The notes under the pieces: generated by a model
What the model was told of the DNA's origin: nothing
What the model saw: only the letters and a program-made list of their open reading frames with translations
The model's database searches: none
Made by a program: the position numbers and the translations under genes
NCBI RefSeq assembly: GCF_030272615.1
Contig: NC_081405.1
Location: forward strand, 572,387,252-572,451,251
DNA length: 64,000 nucleotides
Source: Cryptomeria japonica
Taxonomy: Eukaryota; Streptophyta; Pinopsida; Cupressales; Cupressaceae
Direction: 5' to 3'
Shown: positions 1-11,209 of the stretch, piece after piece
Layout of the letters: each line of letters starts with the position of its first letter
How positions within the stretch are numbered: position 1 is the first letter of the stretch

Positions 1-479
1 CATTTACGCAATATGCATTCGATGCAAATACTATGGTGTGTGAGATTCCATCTCCATACCGAATTCAAAAAGCTAAAACAACTCTACCTAAACCAAGTTC
101 TCGCCTTCATCCACGCTCACCTGTTCCTGCATTCACTTGCACTTGATTGTTCATTAGCAATGGCAATCCCCAATTTTCACAATAAAATAATTTAAATCAT
201 TCATTTTCATATAAATTTCCATTTCCATTCAATTTTATTTCATTGTCCATCTAATTCAATTTCAATCTCATTTCTATTTCCATTTCATCTATATAACATA
301 GAATATAAATAATTTTCCTAATTTAATAATTACAATTAAATAAAAATAAAAATGCTACGTGACAAAATATCATATTTCGAAATATAGGACAATTTCAAGC
401 ACAACTTTCCAATCTCACCATTTTGCTAATCAATCATCAGTTGTTGTCCATATCCTAAACGTTCCCTTACCCCAGGGGT
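1..479. other. AT-rich sequence, no gene
   Basis: AT-rich sequence with many short runs of T and ATTT. A 60-codon open frame near the left edge has no recognisable motif and is taken as chance. No RNA gene or repeat boundary is visible. Confidence 0.5.
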
Positions 480-2158
480 TGAGATTCCAGAGTTTGATAA
501 ATTTAATGGTGATGGTGATTCACAGCTACATATAAATTCTTTTAGTTTCTTTGTAGTGATTTCTATCACTAGGATTGTATATTAGCTAAGCTATTACTTT
601 AGTCTCTTAAATAGACTATGTTAGAATGATATTGTTGTTTATATGCAACTCCATCCATTAATTTGATCATTTGATGATTTGTTTCTCTAAAGATTTAAAG
701 AAAATGTTGGTAGAAATGTCACTATCATTGACCGTATTCATTGTAAGAAACAACCTAATGAGAAGCTTACTGATTTTATTTATTGGTATCAATTAATCTC
801 TTCTAATATCCCTTGCGTCCTCCCAAACGATAATGTCTAAAGGATGTTCATCAATAGTTTACAGTTGACACTTAGGGAGAATTTTTTTTTTCTCAAATAT
901 TCTTCCTTCTCCAATCTATGTATTACACTCAGGTATCAGTGCACGTTGGCTTAATTTGGAGATTTTGCTTCAAATTATCACACTTGTAACTTTGGAGCTA
1001 CATCCTCTTCTAGAGGGTCTAGGAAAAATAAGTTAGTTGCAAATGTACTATCCCTCGAGAAATTAAGAACAACACACAAGGACATCAACGTGATCAGGTC
1101 TTTACTAAACCATCTAATTCTTATCTAAATGTATTTCTATAGCTATTAAAAGACAACCTAGTAATACTTCTAGAGATCTAACCACTCCTAGACAACAAAC
1201 CGTACCCTCATTGGTATGATGGATTAAAATTTTGTTAGTACCAAGTTGTGTGCTTGGGCATGACATCAATCATTGTGTGTGTTTGAGACAGATTGTTCAA
1301 GACAACATAGAAAATGGTACCATTTAGGTTGGTGATAAGAAACATAATTCTAATAAGTCTATTGCTAAGGATAATAATAAGTTGTAGATCATAACCAATC
1401 CCTTTCCTCTACATTCTTCTAATTTTATTTCAGCATCATCTTGTCCTCTTGATCCCTTCCTTGATTTGGAAGGTTAGAATTTTTGACATATCATTCACAT
1501 CTAATGACTCATCATAATATGGATAGCCTACTCCTCTTTATATCAATACTAAGATCAATGATAATTTCTTCATAGTGTTATGGTTGATCCCTCATGCAAA
1601 GTTAATGTGATTATAGAGGAGGACCTTTTTATTATTGGATAGCATAGAGCAAGGTACGATGAGTGTAAGACCACCATTCATACACATGATTGTCTCTATG
1701 TTCCTCCTATGGGACCTACTACCTAGATAGTCCTTTTAGGACCCAAGTCATTTTCTACACATTTGTGGTCATTCCCGAGTCTAACTTATTCTAAGTGAAG
1801 TTATACATCCCTTGGTTGGTTTCTATAGATGTGGAACCCTTAGTTTTTCATAGATGTCTAAATTTTCCTCACGAGGGTATCGTGCATTGTCTAGGACATA
1901 GGATGTAAGCCACTGGTGTCTCATGGGGATTTTTCTCTTGATCATTCCTAGCTTGCTCTAGTTGGACCTATGCTATCCCATGGTCATATTTTATACCAAA
2001 CACATTATAAGTACAAAACTAGGGGTTAGCATCTAATTCAATCCAACCTACCACTTTTTTAGCTTCTCCTACATATGTTGCTCCATATCAATCTCCTCTT
2101 GTACAATAGTGAGATTTATCTTCTACTCCATCTTCATTAAGAGTCAAAGAGAAGCCCA
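480..2158 (+). pseudogene. Degraded Ty3/gypsy gag-protease remnant (G1, left part)
   Basis: Broken translation of a Ty3/gypsy-like Gag followed by a protease-like region. From about 486 one frame reads VEIPEFDKFNGDGDSQLHI. From about 690-860 another reads like the Gag core, with KQPNEKLTDFIYWYQLISS and a Pro/Asn-rich segment. From about 1587 a DPSCKVNVIIEEDL segment, then at 1750-1900 a VVIPESNLF...IPWLVSIDVEP segment, resemble the protease and post-protease region of plant gypsy elements. Stops and frameshifts are frequent. The sequence is cut at 2158 by Copia-A and appears to resume at 41711 (KEKP...SSEYTPSSS-like reading). The lineage within gypsy is not resolved; the gypsy call itself is moderately secure. 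Confidence 0.55.
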
Positions 2159-3421
2159 TGTTAGGATAACCGGTGAACAACTGAGAGGGGGGGAGGGGTG
2201 AATTATTTGTTAACAAATTATATCAATTAATCCACTTAATAACCTTAAACCAAAGCATATAACCATTAAGTACCGGAATAGAAGAAACAGAAATCGGTAA
2301 GCAATGAAACTTAACAATAAAGCAAATAATCAACACAATGCAACCATACCACATAAAACCATGATTTGTACGTGGAAAACCCAGAAAGGGAAAAACCATG
2401 GTGGGAAGCCTACCATAGGCAGATGATACTTCTGCAAAAAGTATGTGATATAATGAGGGGCCTACACATGTAGGAAGGCACACTGCCTAGAGCGTACTCC
2501 TCATTACAAAAGAGTCTCATTGACTACAAAGAGGTTATAACCACCTCAAGATAAATGGACAACAATCTAGAATATTGAACTGCTAGAGATAGCATCTACC
2601 ATGCCTGATTATAGTCACGGTTAAGCTCAATGTCAGAGGCCTTTGACCTCTTCCTTAATCCCAATTCGATCACCTATGATCGACCAAATCTCCTTCGCAT
2701 ACAATATTGCATTTGAAGACCACAACACATATTCCCCATGATCTACAATGAGATCTTACATCATTTTATACCAACCCTAAGGCCTAAACCAATTAGGTCG
2801 ACCACCTAAAAGATATTACAATAAGATCATTACATAAATCCATATTACAATGATATGTCATGTTGGCTTAAGACCAAAACAACAATAACCAATCCATAGA
2901 ACATCCTAAAACATCCCGGTAACATGTAGAGTGCACCTTAACATGATACCGGTCCATAACCTAGATAGGTACTAAACCTATTTTGGATCTACCACACCAA
3001 AGAAATGTCTTCAAGTAGTTGAAGCATGATCAAATAACATCTTCAGCATCCTCAAATCCATGTAGAAGCCGCACCAACACCACTTATGCATCATGTTAAG
3101 ATTCCTCAGTGAAAGCTCTGGCGGTTAAACCTTAAACCAATGCTGGTATGGGTTTACAAGAGTGTATGATAGCATCCGATTACCAAATCAATACCAAATG
3201 ACCAAAAAATGCTCCAGAAACATGTAACACATAAAATCAAACATACTCCATTGATCCAAACATGTCGAAAGTGTCCAACAGATAGTCTCTTCTGCCAGTA
3301 ACACTAGATCTTCTATCGGTAACCAAAACCTGTCTATCGGTAACCAACCATAACAACTAGTGTTGACATCAATGACAAAACATCAATGCAACACATGATC
3401 AATTCATCCATAATGCCAACA
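2159..3421 (-). repeat. Copia-A 3' LTR
   Basis: Begins TGTTAGGATAACCGG and ends AATGCCAACA on the plus strand, so in element orientation it runs TGTTGGCATT...CCTAACA. It is immediately followed by a polypurine tract on the element strand. It is homologous over its whole length to the split right LTR; for example both hold the segment around GTTGACATCAATGACAAAAC just inside the inner end. A G-rich run and GGTGAATyA follow the outer terminus; this feature recurs in every copia-type LTR of the window. Confidence 0.9.
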
Positions 3422-3433
3422 ATCTCCCCTTTT
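3422..3433 (-). promoter_or_regulatory. Copia-A polypurine tract
   Basis: Read on the element strand this is AAAAGGGGAGAT immediately before the LTR start TGTTGGC. It is the expected plus-strand priming site in reverse transcription. The same tract sits before the 3' LTRs of Copia-D, NALTR-1 and NALTR-2. Confidence 0.8.
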
Positions 3434-3766
3434 GGCATTGATGGCAATACTAGATGTGAAAAACATCTAAGTACCAAAAAATGCCAAACAAGTCTCCCCT
3501 TGTGGAAGACGACCAACAATCTCCTGAATATCAATAACTCTCCCCCTATGAATAATATCTCTGTAAAGTTATGAATTTATTTTTCACATCACTATCTCTC
3601 CCCCTTTGACATCAATGCCATATATCGGACATAAATATCAAAGCAAGAATATAAACCTCTGAATCTCAATGCTGACTACTGCCCCTGAGTAGTAGCACCA
3701 CTCATCAATGTCAGAATGAATAGTATCTCTTATAATGCATGTTGAACTAATGATAAACTGCATCAA
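3434..3766 (-). other. Copia-A 3' untranslated region
   Basis: About 330 bp between the RNase H stop codon and the polypurine tract. It contains no conserved coding motif. Short open frames here on both strands are chance. The equivalent 3' spacer in Copia-C (58361-58688) also has runs such as CTTAGGGGGAG, typical of this family. Confidence 0.6.
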
Positions 3767-6700
3767 TCAAGTCTTTGCCAGAGGGGCAGAAGCCCCTAAC
3801 CTATCTCTCAAATACTCAAATGATTCCTTAGACATTGTTTTAGTGAATATATTTGCAATTTGTTCTTTAGTGTTCACATAAACCAGTTTGACTTCCTTTC
3901 CTTCTACCTTGTCCTTTAGAAAGTTATACTTTATTGAGATATGCTTAGTCTTACAGTGAAATGCTAGATTCTTAGACATGTCAATAGCTGCAGAGTTATC
4001 ACAGTAGATAACTACCGGTTCACTACAATTTACCTTTATATCCTTCAACATTTGCTTCATCCACAAGACTTGAGTGCAATTAGTTCTTGCTACAACATAC
4101 TCAGTTTCTACAGTAGATAAAGAAATGCATGACTATTTTTTGCTGATCCATGACACCAATTTCTTTCCAAGAAAGAAAGCTCCACCAGAATATCTCTTCC
4201 TATCATCAGTATCTCCTACCCAATCTGAGTCAGTATATGCACATAAAGTGAAATCATCATCTCTAGAATAACATAAGCCATATTCTGTCATTCCTTGCAA
4301 ATACCAGAATATCCTCTTTACTACACATTCATGATTTTCTTTAAGATTACTTTGATATCTTGAAACAATACTTACTGCATTCATAATATCTGGTCTAGTT
4401 TGAGTTAAATATAACAAACCACCAATCATAGACTTATACCTTGTCGGATTTACTGGTGTAGAAGAATCCTTGATAGATAATTTCTCACTTGTCACCATAG
4501 GAGTACTTACCAGTTGGGAACTATCCATACCAAACTTCTTCAAAAATTCCCTTAGATACTTAGTTTGACAAATAAAAATGCCTTTGTTAGTTTGAGTAAT
4601 CTGCAAACCTAAGAAAAATCTCATCTCACCAATCATGGACATTTCAAATTCATTTTTCATATTATTAGAAAATTCTATGCATAATTTATCTTCTCCTCCA
4701 AAAATGATATCATCAACAAATACTTCAATAATCAGAAAACCATCATCAGTGATCTTATAATATAAATTACTATCAGCACTACCTTTAGTAAAACCAAGCT
4801 TCAAAAGATATTTATCCGACCTTGCATACCAAGGTCTAGGAGCTTGTTTCAATCCATATAAAGCTTTCTTCAATCTGCAAACCATATCTTTATCATCTAT
4901 CAGTGAAAATCCATCAGGTTGCTCAATGTATACTTCTTCCTCAAGTTCACCATTCAAAAATGCACATTTAACATCCATTTGATAAACCTTATAGTTCTTA
5001 TAAGCTGCATAGGCAAGAAATGGTCTAACAGCTTCAATTCTAGCTACAGGTGCAAATGTCTCATCATAATCAATTCCTTCCATTTGAAAATATACTTTAC
5101 AAACCAATCTAGCCTTGTTTCTTACAACTTGACCATCCTCATTTAGTTTATTCCTAAAAACCCATTTAGTTCCAAAAACATTCTTATTTTTAGGTCGGGG
5201 AACTAAAGTCCAAGTTTCATTTTTCTCTATCTGATCTAATTCATCTTCCATAGCCTTTAACCAATGTTCATCTTTACAAGCTTCAATAACAGATGTCAGT
5301 TCAATTAGAGAAATAAGACATACCTCTTCATTTGTCAATCTTCTTCTTGTCATTACTCCCTTGTTTCTATCTCCAATGATTTGATCTTCAGAATGATTTA
5401 ATCTTACATACCTTGGTGTCTTTTGAACTTCAAATTCACTATTGTGATCATCAGTTACAGTTGAATTTTCTGATTGTACTGGTGTAACTGTCTTAGTTTC
5501 CTGTACCGATTGAGGCATTGTCAGTTTAGTTATGATCATTTCCACTACCAGTTCCCTGTCATATGATATAGGTTGATTTTTGTACTACTCATCCACTTTC
5601 ACATTAGCGCTCTCCACAATTTTCTGCAATATTTTGTTATAACATCTATATGCTTTGTTTTTAATTGAATAACCAAGAAACATCCCTTCATCACATCTAG
5701 GATCAAACTTCCCAATTGAATCATCTCTTTTGATATAGCATTTACTTCCAAAAATTCTGAAATATTTAACAATAGGTGTATGTCCAAACCATAATTCATA
5801 AGGGGTCTTACCAGTTTCACCTTTGATGTGAACTCTGTTGAATGTGTAGATTGTTGTACTCATTGCTTCTCTCCAATAGATGCAAGGCAATTGGGCTTCC
5901 ATCATCATAGATCTTGCTACATCCAAAATGGTTATGTTCTTTCTTTCCACTACTCCATTTTGCTGAGGAGTTTGAGGTGCAGATAATTGTCTCCTAATTC
6001 CATTTGTCTCATAATAACTATCAAATTCATGAGAAGTGAACTCACCACCTTGATCTGATCTTAGACATTTGATTTTCAATCTAGTTTCTGTTTCAACCTT
6101 TTCTTTAAAGATCTTGAAGTTTTCAAAGGCTTCAAACTTCTCCCTAAGAAAAGTCACCCACATCATCCTAGAATAGTCATCAATAATCAACATAAAATAC
6201 CTATCACCTTGAAAGCTTCTAGTCCTTGAAGGACCACATAAGTCAGTGTGAATCAAATCAAGCACATCATTAGCTTTTTCGTGTATGCTCTTAAATGAAG
6301 TTCTAACTTTATTTCCCAATTGACATTCCTTACATACCGAATTATGAGGCTTCATAATATTAGGTATATCTCTAACTGCCTTAGTTGAACTGATCTTAAC
6401 AATACAATGAAAATTAACATGACACAACCTCTTATGCCATAACCAACTCTCTTCAATATGAGCAATCAAACATGTCTTATTACCAGTGTTCAAGTGAAAG
6501 ATGTTACCTCCAGTCTCAATACCAGTTGCAATCTCCAAACTAGTCTTATTAATGATTTTGCATTTTCTATCTTTAAACTAAAGTTGGAAACCCTTGTCCA
6601 CCAATTGACCAACACTTAAAAGATTATGCTTTAAACCTTCTACATAATAGATATTATCAGTATTATGCTTGTCATCTAGAGAAATAATACCTCTACCTTT

Positions 6701-6966
6701 GATCATACATGCTTTGTCATCTCCAAATCTGACTTGACCGCCATTGTATTCTTGCAGGGACAAAATTTTTCTTTTATGTCCAATCATATGATGTGAGAAT
6801 CCACTATCAATTACCCATTCATCCTTATCTTCAACTTTTTCTACCAAGGCCTTTTTTCTTCATTCATGATAGCCAGTTCTAGTCCATCTTCCTTCAAAGC
6901 ATAAAACACCCATTCCTTTCTATTGTCAGATCCACTAGCAGAGTCTTCTGTCATTTCATCCCCAGA
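3767..6966 (-). pseudogene. Copia-A pol: protease, integrase, reverse transcriptase, RNase H
   Basis: C-terminal two thirds of a Ty1/copia polyprotein that makes and integrates the element's cDNA. In order: protease with IDSGFSHHM (about 6790-6815); integrase with an HHCC finger (WHKRLCH, CKECQLG) and D,D,E residues in HTDLCGP, RSDQGGEF and VVERKN (5585-6538); reverse transcriptase with [10 protein letters not shown] and FVDD at 4709-4720; RNase H with AYTDSDW, CDNSAAID and IFTKTMSKESF. Downstream of about 6845 it reads in one frame but with in-frame stops near 6578, 5583 and 4131. A frameshift near 6845 separates the protease from the Gag-protease linker. The N-terminal Gag lies at 31672-32665 beyond the hAT. 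FVDD replaces the usual YVDD. Confidence 0.92.
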
Positions 6967-6974
6967 GTCATCAC
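6967..6974. repeat. hAT target-site duplication, left copy
   Basis: GTCATCAC, identical to 31664-31671. An exact 8-bp duplication is the signature of hAT transposition. Both copies encode the same Ser/Gly-Asp-Asp stretch of the Copia-A Gag-protease linker, on opposite sides of the break. Confidence 0.9.
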
Positions 6975-7420
6975 CAAGGATAACTTTAAGAAACCAGCCC
7001 CCGGGCAACTGTGTAAAGTCTTGGTGAATCAAACATTATTTTCCAGGGAAAATTTTCATGTGGATGGCGAAATTTTTTTTCAAAATAGGGCAAAAAATTA
7101 TTTTGTATTGGCAATTTTTTTGTAGGGTACAGAAATTCCATAAATATCTAACGATTTATACCTTGTTCTATGGGGAAAAAATATATTGTAGGAGGCAAAT
7201 ATTTTTTGTTAAAAGGAACAAATATATAATTGTATGGGCAAAAAAATTTACTCGGAAGGAAAAATTATTTAAATGTATTAGCGATTTTTATCCACCGCTT
7301 GAAAATTATTGAATTTGTTTTGGCGAATATTTTGGTATTTATGGAAAATGTATAATTTATTGGTGATTTCATGAATTCATTGCCATTAATAGACAAGGCA
7401 CATCACATCACATCAGTACA
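6975..7420. promoter_or_regulatory. hAT left terminal and subterminal repeat region
   Basis: The terminal inverted repeat is followed by many variants of GGCGAAATTTTT or GGCAAATATTTT, at about 7066, 7086, 7110, 7195, 7230 and 7322. Clusters of short subterminal repeats are the usual transposase-binding sites of hAT elements such as maize Ac; their role here is inferred. The 84-codon open frame within it is only a by-product of the repeats. Confidence 0.65.
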
Positions 7421-8017
7421 TCACATTGAGTCTGGACTCTACACCTTGTATCAATAAGAGTGGCCTCTTTGACATGTGAAGGGTGACACATACCTAAAAT
7501 CCATCAATGATTTTAAACTGTTCGATGATCATAGATCAATGGCTGAATTTTTATTTCGGTCCAATTTTATGAAGAGAACATAGCTCACCAGAAAGTGCCC
7601 AGAATAGAATTGGATTCAATAGACATGTATCAAATGTCACGAATCATGATCGATAATTTTGGTCATTTAATATATATCTATTCACTTACTGCAATCCACT
7701 CTATCCCCATGACTTCCAATGTGGTACTTGCCAATTTGGTATTGGTTATAGTTGTTTCCAATTTCGCACACTCATGCATTTATGGGAAAGATTTGCAGAG
7801 ATACGAAAGATTTAAAAAAATTTAAAGCAATTAATATGGTTAGAGAAGTAATTATTACAATCAAGAGCTTTATTTATATACAATCTCTGCTTCTTTCATC
7901 TTCAATTAGCCTTTTCCATTTGGTAGATAAATCATCGTAGCTCACGGTATTTAAATTTTTCCTTTGGTTTAGGTTTATAGGCTCAGGTTGTTTAATTTAT
8001 TAATCTATTTTCTCAAG
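7421..8017. other. hAT internal non-coding sequence
   Basis: No motif recognised. It begins with a short CATCACATCA microsatellite-like run (about 7400-7430). A T-rich pyrimidine tract ending in TTTAG lies just before the ORF that follows and could be a 3' splice site, which I cannot confirm. Confidence 0.4.
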
Positions 8018-8593
8018 ATGGAAACTCTCATCTGCTTGAGAAGCATTTCTGTAGAGGACCAAAGGGCCTTTCTGGGCTCTATTAAAGATCAAACCCTCCA
8101 ATCAGTCTGCAAGGAGGTTGGGTCATTCACCAATGAGGTTGTGTGGATGGTGCTGGGCAAAGAGTTTCTGTGAAATGAAAATAGATACCGTGTTAACACT
8201 GACATTACATCCCGGTTCTTAGCATCTCTTCTGGACCTCGGAGGAGACTAGGTGGATATGATGATGCTGTTGAGGAAGGTTTTTAAGGAAGACTTCCTTG
8301 GAGGTGGCATTACTATTGTCATCCTTGCAGAAGTAGCGGTGGGGATCCCTTGGGTGAGTGAATTATCCAAGCTTCTCCTCCCTGACCAAATAGTGCTAGT
8401 GGCCAAGCAACCATTTCTCTTGAACCTAAATGCGGAGCACTTGACGCGTCACAGGAAATGGGCATGGATTGGCAGGGACTTCCTCCAAAAATGGTTGCTC
8501 CTGGACTACTTTCCAAACTACATGTGGCTTCAAGAATTCTCTCAGCTTACACTGTCTGAAGAATTATACATGAAAGGAGGGCCAGATTCTTAG
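8018..8593 (+). pseudogene. Unidentified ORF with two in-frame stops, possible captured gene fragment
   Basis: One frame from ATG at 8018 runs 191 codons to a stop after GGPDS, interrupted by TGA (about 8171) and TAG (about 8249). GC content is clearly higher than the surrounding AT-rich sequence, and the translation is of ordinary globular composition: a hydrophobic helix GGGITIVILAEVAVGIP, then LVAKQPFLLNLNAEH and a Trp-rich tail (RKWAWIGRDF...WLLLDYFPNYMW). I do not recognise the family and it has no zinc knuckle or polymerase motif. The abrupt compositional island inside a hAT suits a captured host gene fragment, but that is inference. Confidence 0.35.
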
Positions 8594-9179
8594 GGCAAAG
8601 TTGTAAACCATCCACTACCTATGCCCTAGCCCCACCCCCTGGGCCCCTAGTAGTTTTTTTTTTCCTATGTCCTCGAAACCTAGCAGGCTCAATGGCTCAC
8701 TCATTTTGGCTTTTAAGTTTTTGAGGGACTCAAGTCTCAGACGTAAAAATTGTAAATTTCCAAAGCATAAATATTAATGATATTTTTTCAAATTCCAGTT
8801 TGTTTTAGTTTGCCTCTTAGAGTCTTATGGATATAAAAATGCTTTCTATAATTCTATTTCATTTTTATTAATGAAAGTTTTTCAAATTCTTTTTGTTTAT
8901 GAGCTACGTTATTTCAATATTTTGTTAAACAATGGAAATTAATTTAATACTGTGATCTTTTTTATGTAATGCTTCTTCCTCTATATTTAATATATATATA
9001 TAAAAAATTCAGTTCATTCCATTAATTATTTGTACATTGACTATGGTTTATAAAATTATAAAAAAAAGAAGTTTATCTCATGAAAAAACAAGTGAATTAA
9101 AACTAAAACTCCAACTTACTTGTTGTTGAAGTTTTGAACTAGTGCATGCGTGGGTTGGTAACTTGGTACTGGGTACATG
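8594..9179. other. AT-rich non-coding stretch of the hAT
   Basis: AT-rich with a TATATATATA run near 8990. No coding motif or repeat boundary seen. Confidence 0.4.
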
Positions 9180-9650
9180 CCATGATTTATAGTTAAGATT
9201 TTGTCATAATTAAGAAATTTGAGACATTTATGAAGGGTAGATGGGATTGCTTTCATGGAAGCAAACCAAGGGAAAGGATGTCCCAACTTCATACAAAATT
9301 GATCTAAAGTAGGATTTAGGAATGATAGTAAAAATCACATCTAAGAACTTAGTAGCAACCTTAACGGGAACTGGAAGAGTAATAGAACCTATAGTAGGAC
9401 AAGAAAAACCATCTAAGATCTTAACCACTAAATTAAATTTATCATATCAATATGTAACTTCATGCAATTGTAAAGTATAAAGATATTCTTAACTTATTAC
9501 ATTCACCATACATGTTGGATCAATCATCAATGAGAACCCCTCGTGAGAGTATGTCTTTGATCTCTGCAAGTGATATATAGACTTATAGTGGGCCATCAGG
9601 TGTTTCAAATTTCAATTTCCAAAAGTCTCACTAGGATCAAAGGTAATGCA
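9180..9650 (-). pseudogene. Ty3/gypsy protease-region relic
   Basis: The minus strand reads IDPTCMVNVI (about 9500-9530) and then an open stretch of about 66 codons with KILDGFSCPTIGSITLPV and FTIIPKSYFRSIL. This parallels the protease region of G1 at 1587-1830 (DPSCKVNVI...GPKSF...VVIPESNLF). The common order of motifs suggests the same kind of gypsy element, here in opposite orientation. Only a few hundred bases are recognisable. Confidence 0.45.
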
Positions 9651-10133
9651 TATTGCATAGGTCCTTAGGAGGTGCAGGTTTATCAATAAGATTCACCACA
9701 TTATTTATCAATAAAATTATATTAAATTAAAATTTATATTAAAATAAATTTATGTTGAACTTTTATATATATTTTTAGTCTTTATTTATATATTAAATTA
9801 AAATATATATTACACTAAATTTATGTAGAACTTTTTTATATATTCTTTAACTAATTTTTAAAATTATATATCGTAAACATATTTTTTAAGAATTTTGTTA
9901 AACTTTAAATTAATATTTTAGATTTAATATTGAATGTTTTCTTTTTTATATTAAACTTTTACCTTTCAAATTGTATATCAAAATTTATTTTTTTATTTAG
10001 TTATTTGTTTTAATGTAGAAACTAAGTTTCATGTTCTATACTATTTTTGAATTTCATATTTATACAAATAATATTAACATTATATTTAATAGTTATATCA
10101 AAAAATTGCACATCTTTAAATGTCTCTTATTAT
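9651..10133. other. Very AT-rich spacer
   Basis: Dominated by TTTATATTAAATTAAAATTTATATT-like sequence from about 9700 to 10130. It shows internal similarity (two TATATTAAATTAAAAT-type blocks near 9715 and 9790). Nothing coding. Confidence 0.5.
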
Positions 10134-10803
10134 GGGACCGACGACATCTAGCAATAGGTACCATCGTCCGTTGGATGAGCAAAGATCAATGACTTAAGGT
10201 GGATTTCGGCACGATTGTGGTAAGTGAACACATTTGTGAGAACTTCGCCCGGAATTGAACGTTTTAAATTTAATTAAATATAATTAAGTCTATAAAACTC
10301 CTTTTCGGGTAGAAGTTTAAAATGATTAAACAGACTTAAAAAATAGTCCTAAAAAGTGACACGAGTATGGTGACATGCCCAAAAAATGGCAGAAGTCATG
10401 GGACCCATGACATCTGACAACGGGTACCATCGTCCGTTGGATGAGCAAAGATGAACGGCTTAGGGTGGATTTCGGCCCAAATGTGGGAAGTGAACACATT
10501 TGTGAGAACTTCGACCGAATTGAACGTTTTAAATATAATTAAATATAATTAAGTCTATAAAACTCTTTTTCGGGTGGAAGTTTAAAATGATTAAACAAAC
10601 TTAAAAAACAGTCTCGAAAAGTGACACAAGTATGGTGACGTGCCCGAAAAATGGCAAAAGTCATGGGACCCATGACTTCTGACAATAGGTACCATCGTCC
10701 GTTGGATGAGAAAAGATCAACGACTTAGGGTGGATTTCGACCCAAATGTCGAAAGTGAACACATTTGTGAGAACTTCGCCGGGAATTGAATGTTTTACAT
10801 TTA
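10134..10803. repeat. Tandem repeat, about 266 bp, 2.5 copies
   Basis: Units start with GGGACC at 10134, 10400 and 10665, giving periods of 266 and 265 bp. Each unit carries GGTACCATCGTCCGTTGGATGA followed by an AAAGATcAAcGaCTTAgGGTGGATTTCG block and AACACATTTGTGAGAACTTCG. The third unit stops after the ATTGAATGTTTTACATTTAAT segment. The copies are similar but not identical. The array lies about 400 bp upstream of the G-patch ORF, so a promoter or 5' leader role is possible but unproved. Confidence 0.85.
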
Positions 10804-11209
10804 ATGTCCTCAGAATTTAGACTGAAGTAATGAATGTTTTATCCTTCGGCATCGAATAGTTATTAATAATAATGAATAAAATTACAACATGATTCTAGAT
10901 ATTTTGCCCTTTAGGTAATACTTTTGTACCTTTCAGAGTTTTCAAAATAAGAGACTCATAAATCATAATCATATTTTATTTCATGGACGAACTAGTAAAT
11001 CAAGAGAGATTCAAGAACAACTAATAGATTGAGGAATGCAAGTTGCAACAGAGACTGTTTGCGCCAATCTAGTCAAATAGAAATTTCGGGTGAAATCTAG
11101 AACACCTACATCCCGCATGTTTTTCTTTTTTAATCTCGTGGTCCAATTTGAGGGTTAGCATTTTGAAGTTTTTATCTAGCATTATTTTGAATTATTAACA
11201 ATAACAGCG
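10804..11209. other. Leader of the G-patch ORF
   Basis: About 400 bp of AT-rich sequence between the tandem array and the first ATG at 11210. No splice signal or repeat boundary is evident. Confidence 0.35.

Noticed and set aside
6841-7032. ORF running across the left hAT end
   Set aside because: Its first codons are hAT terminal sequence fused to the copia linker by insertion; not a native protein.
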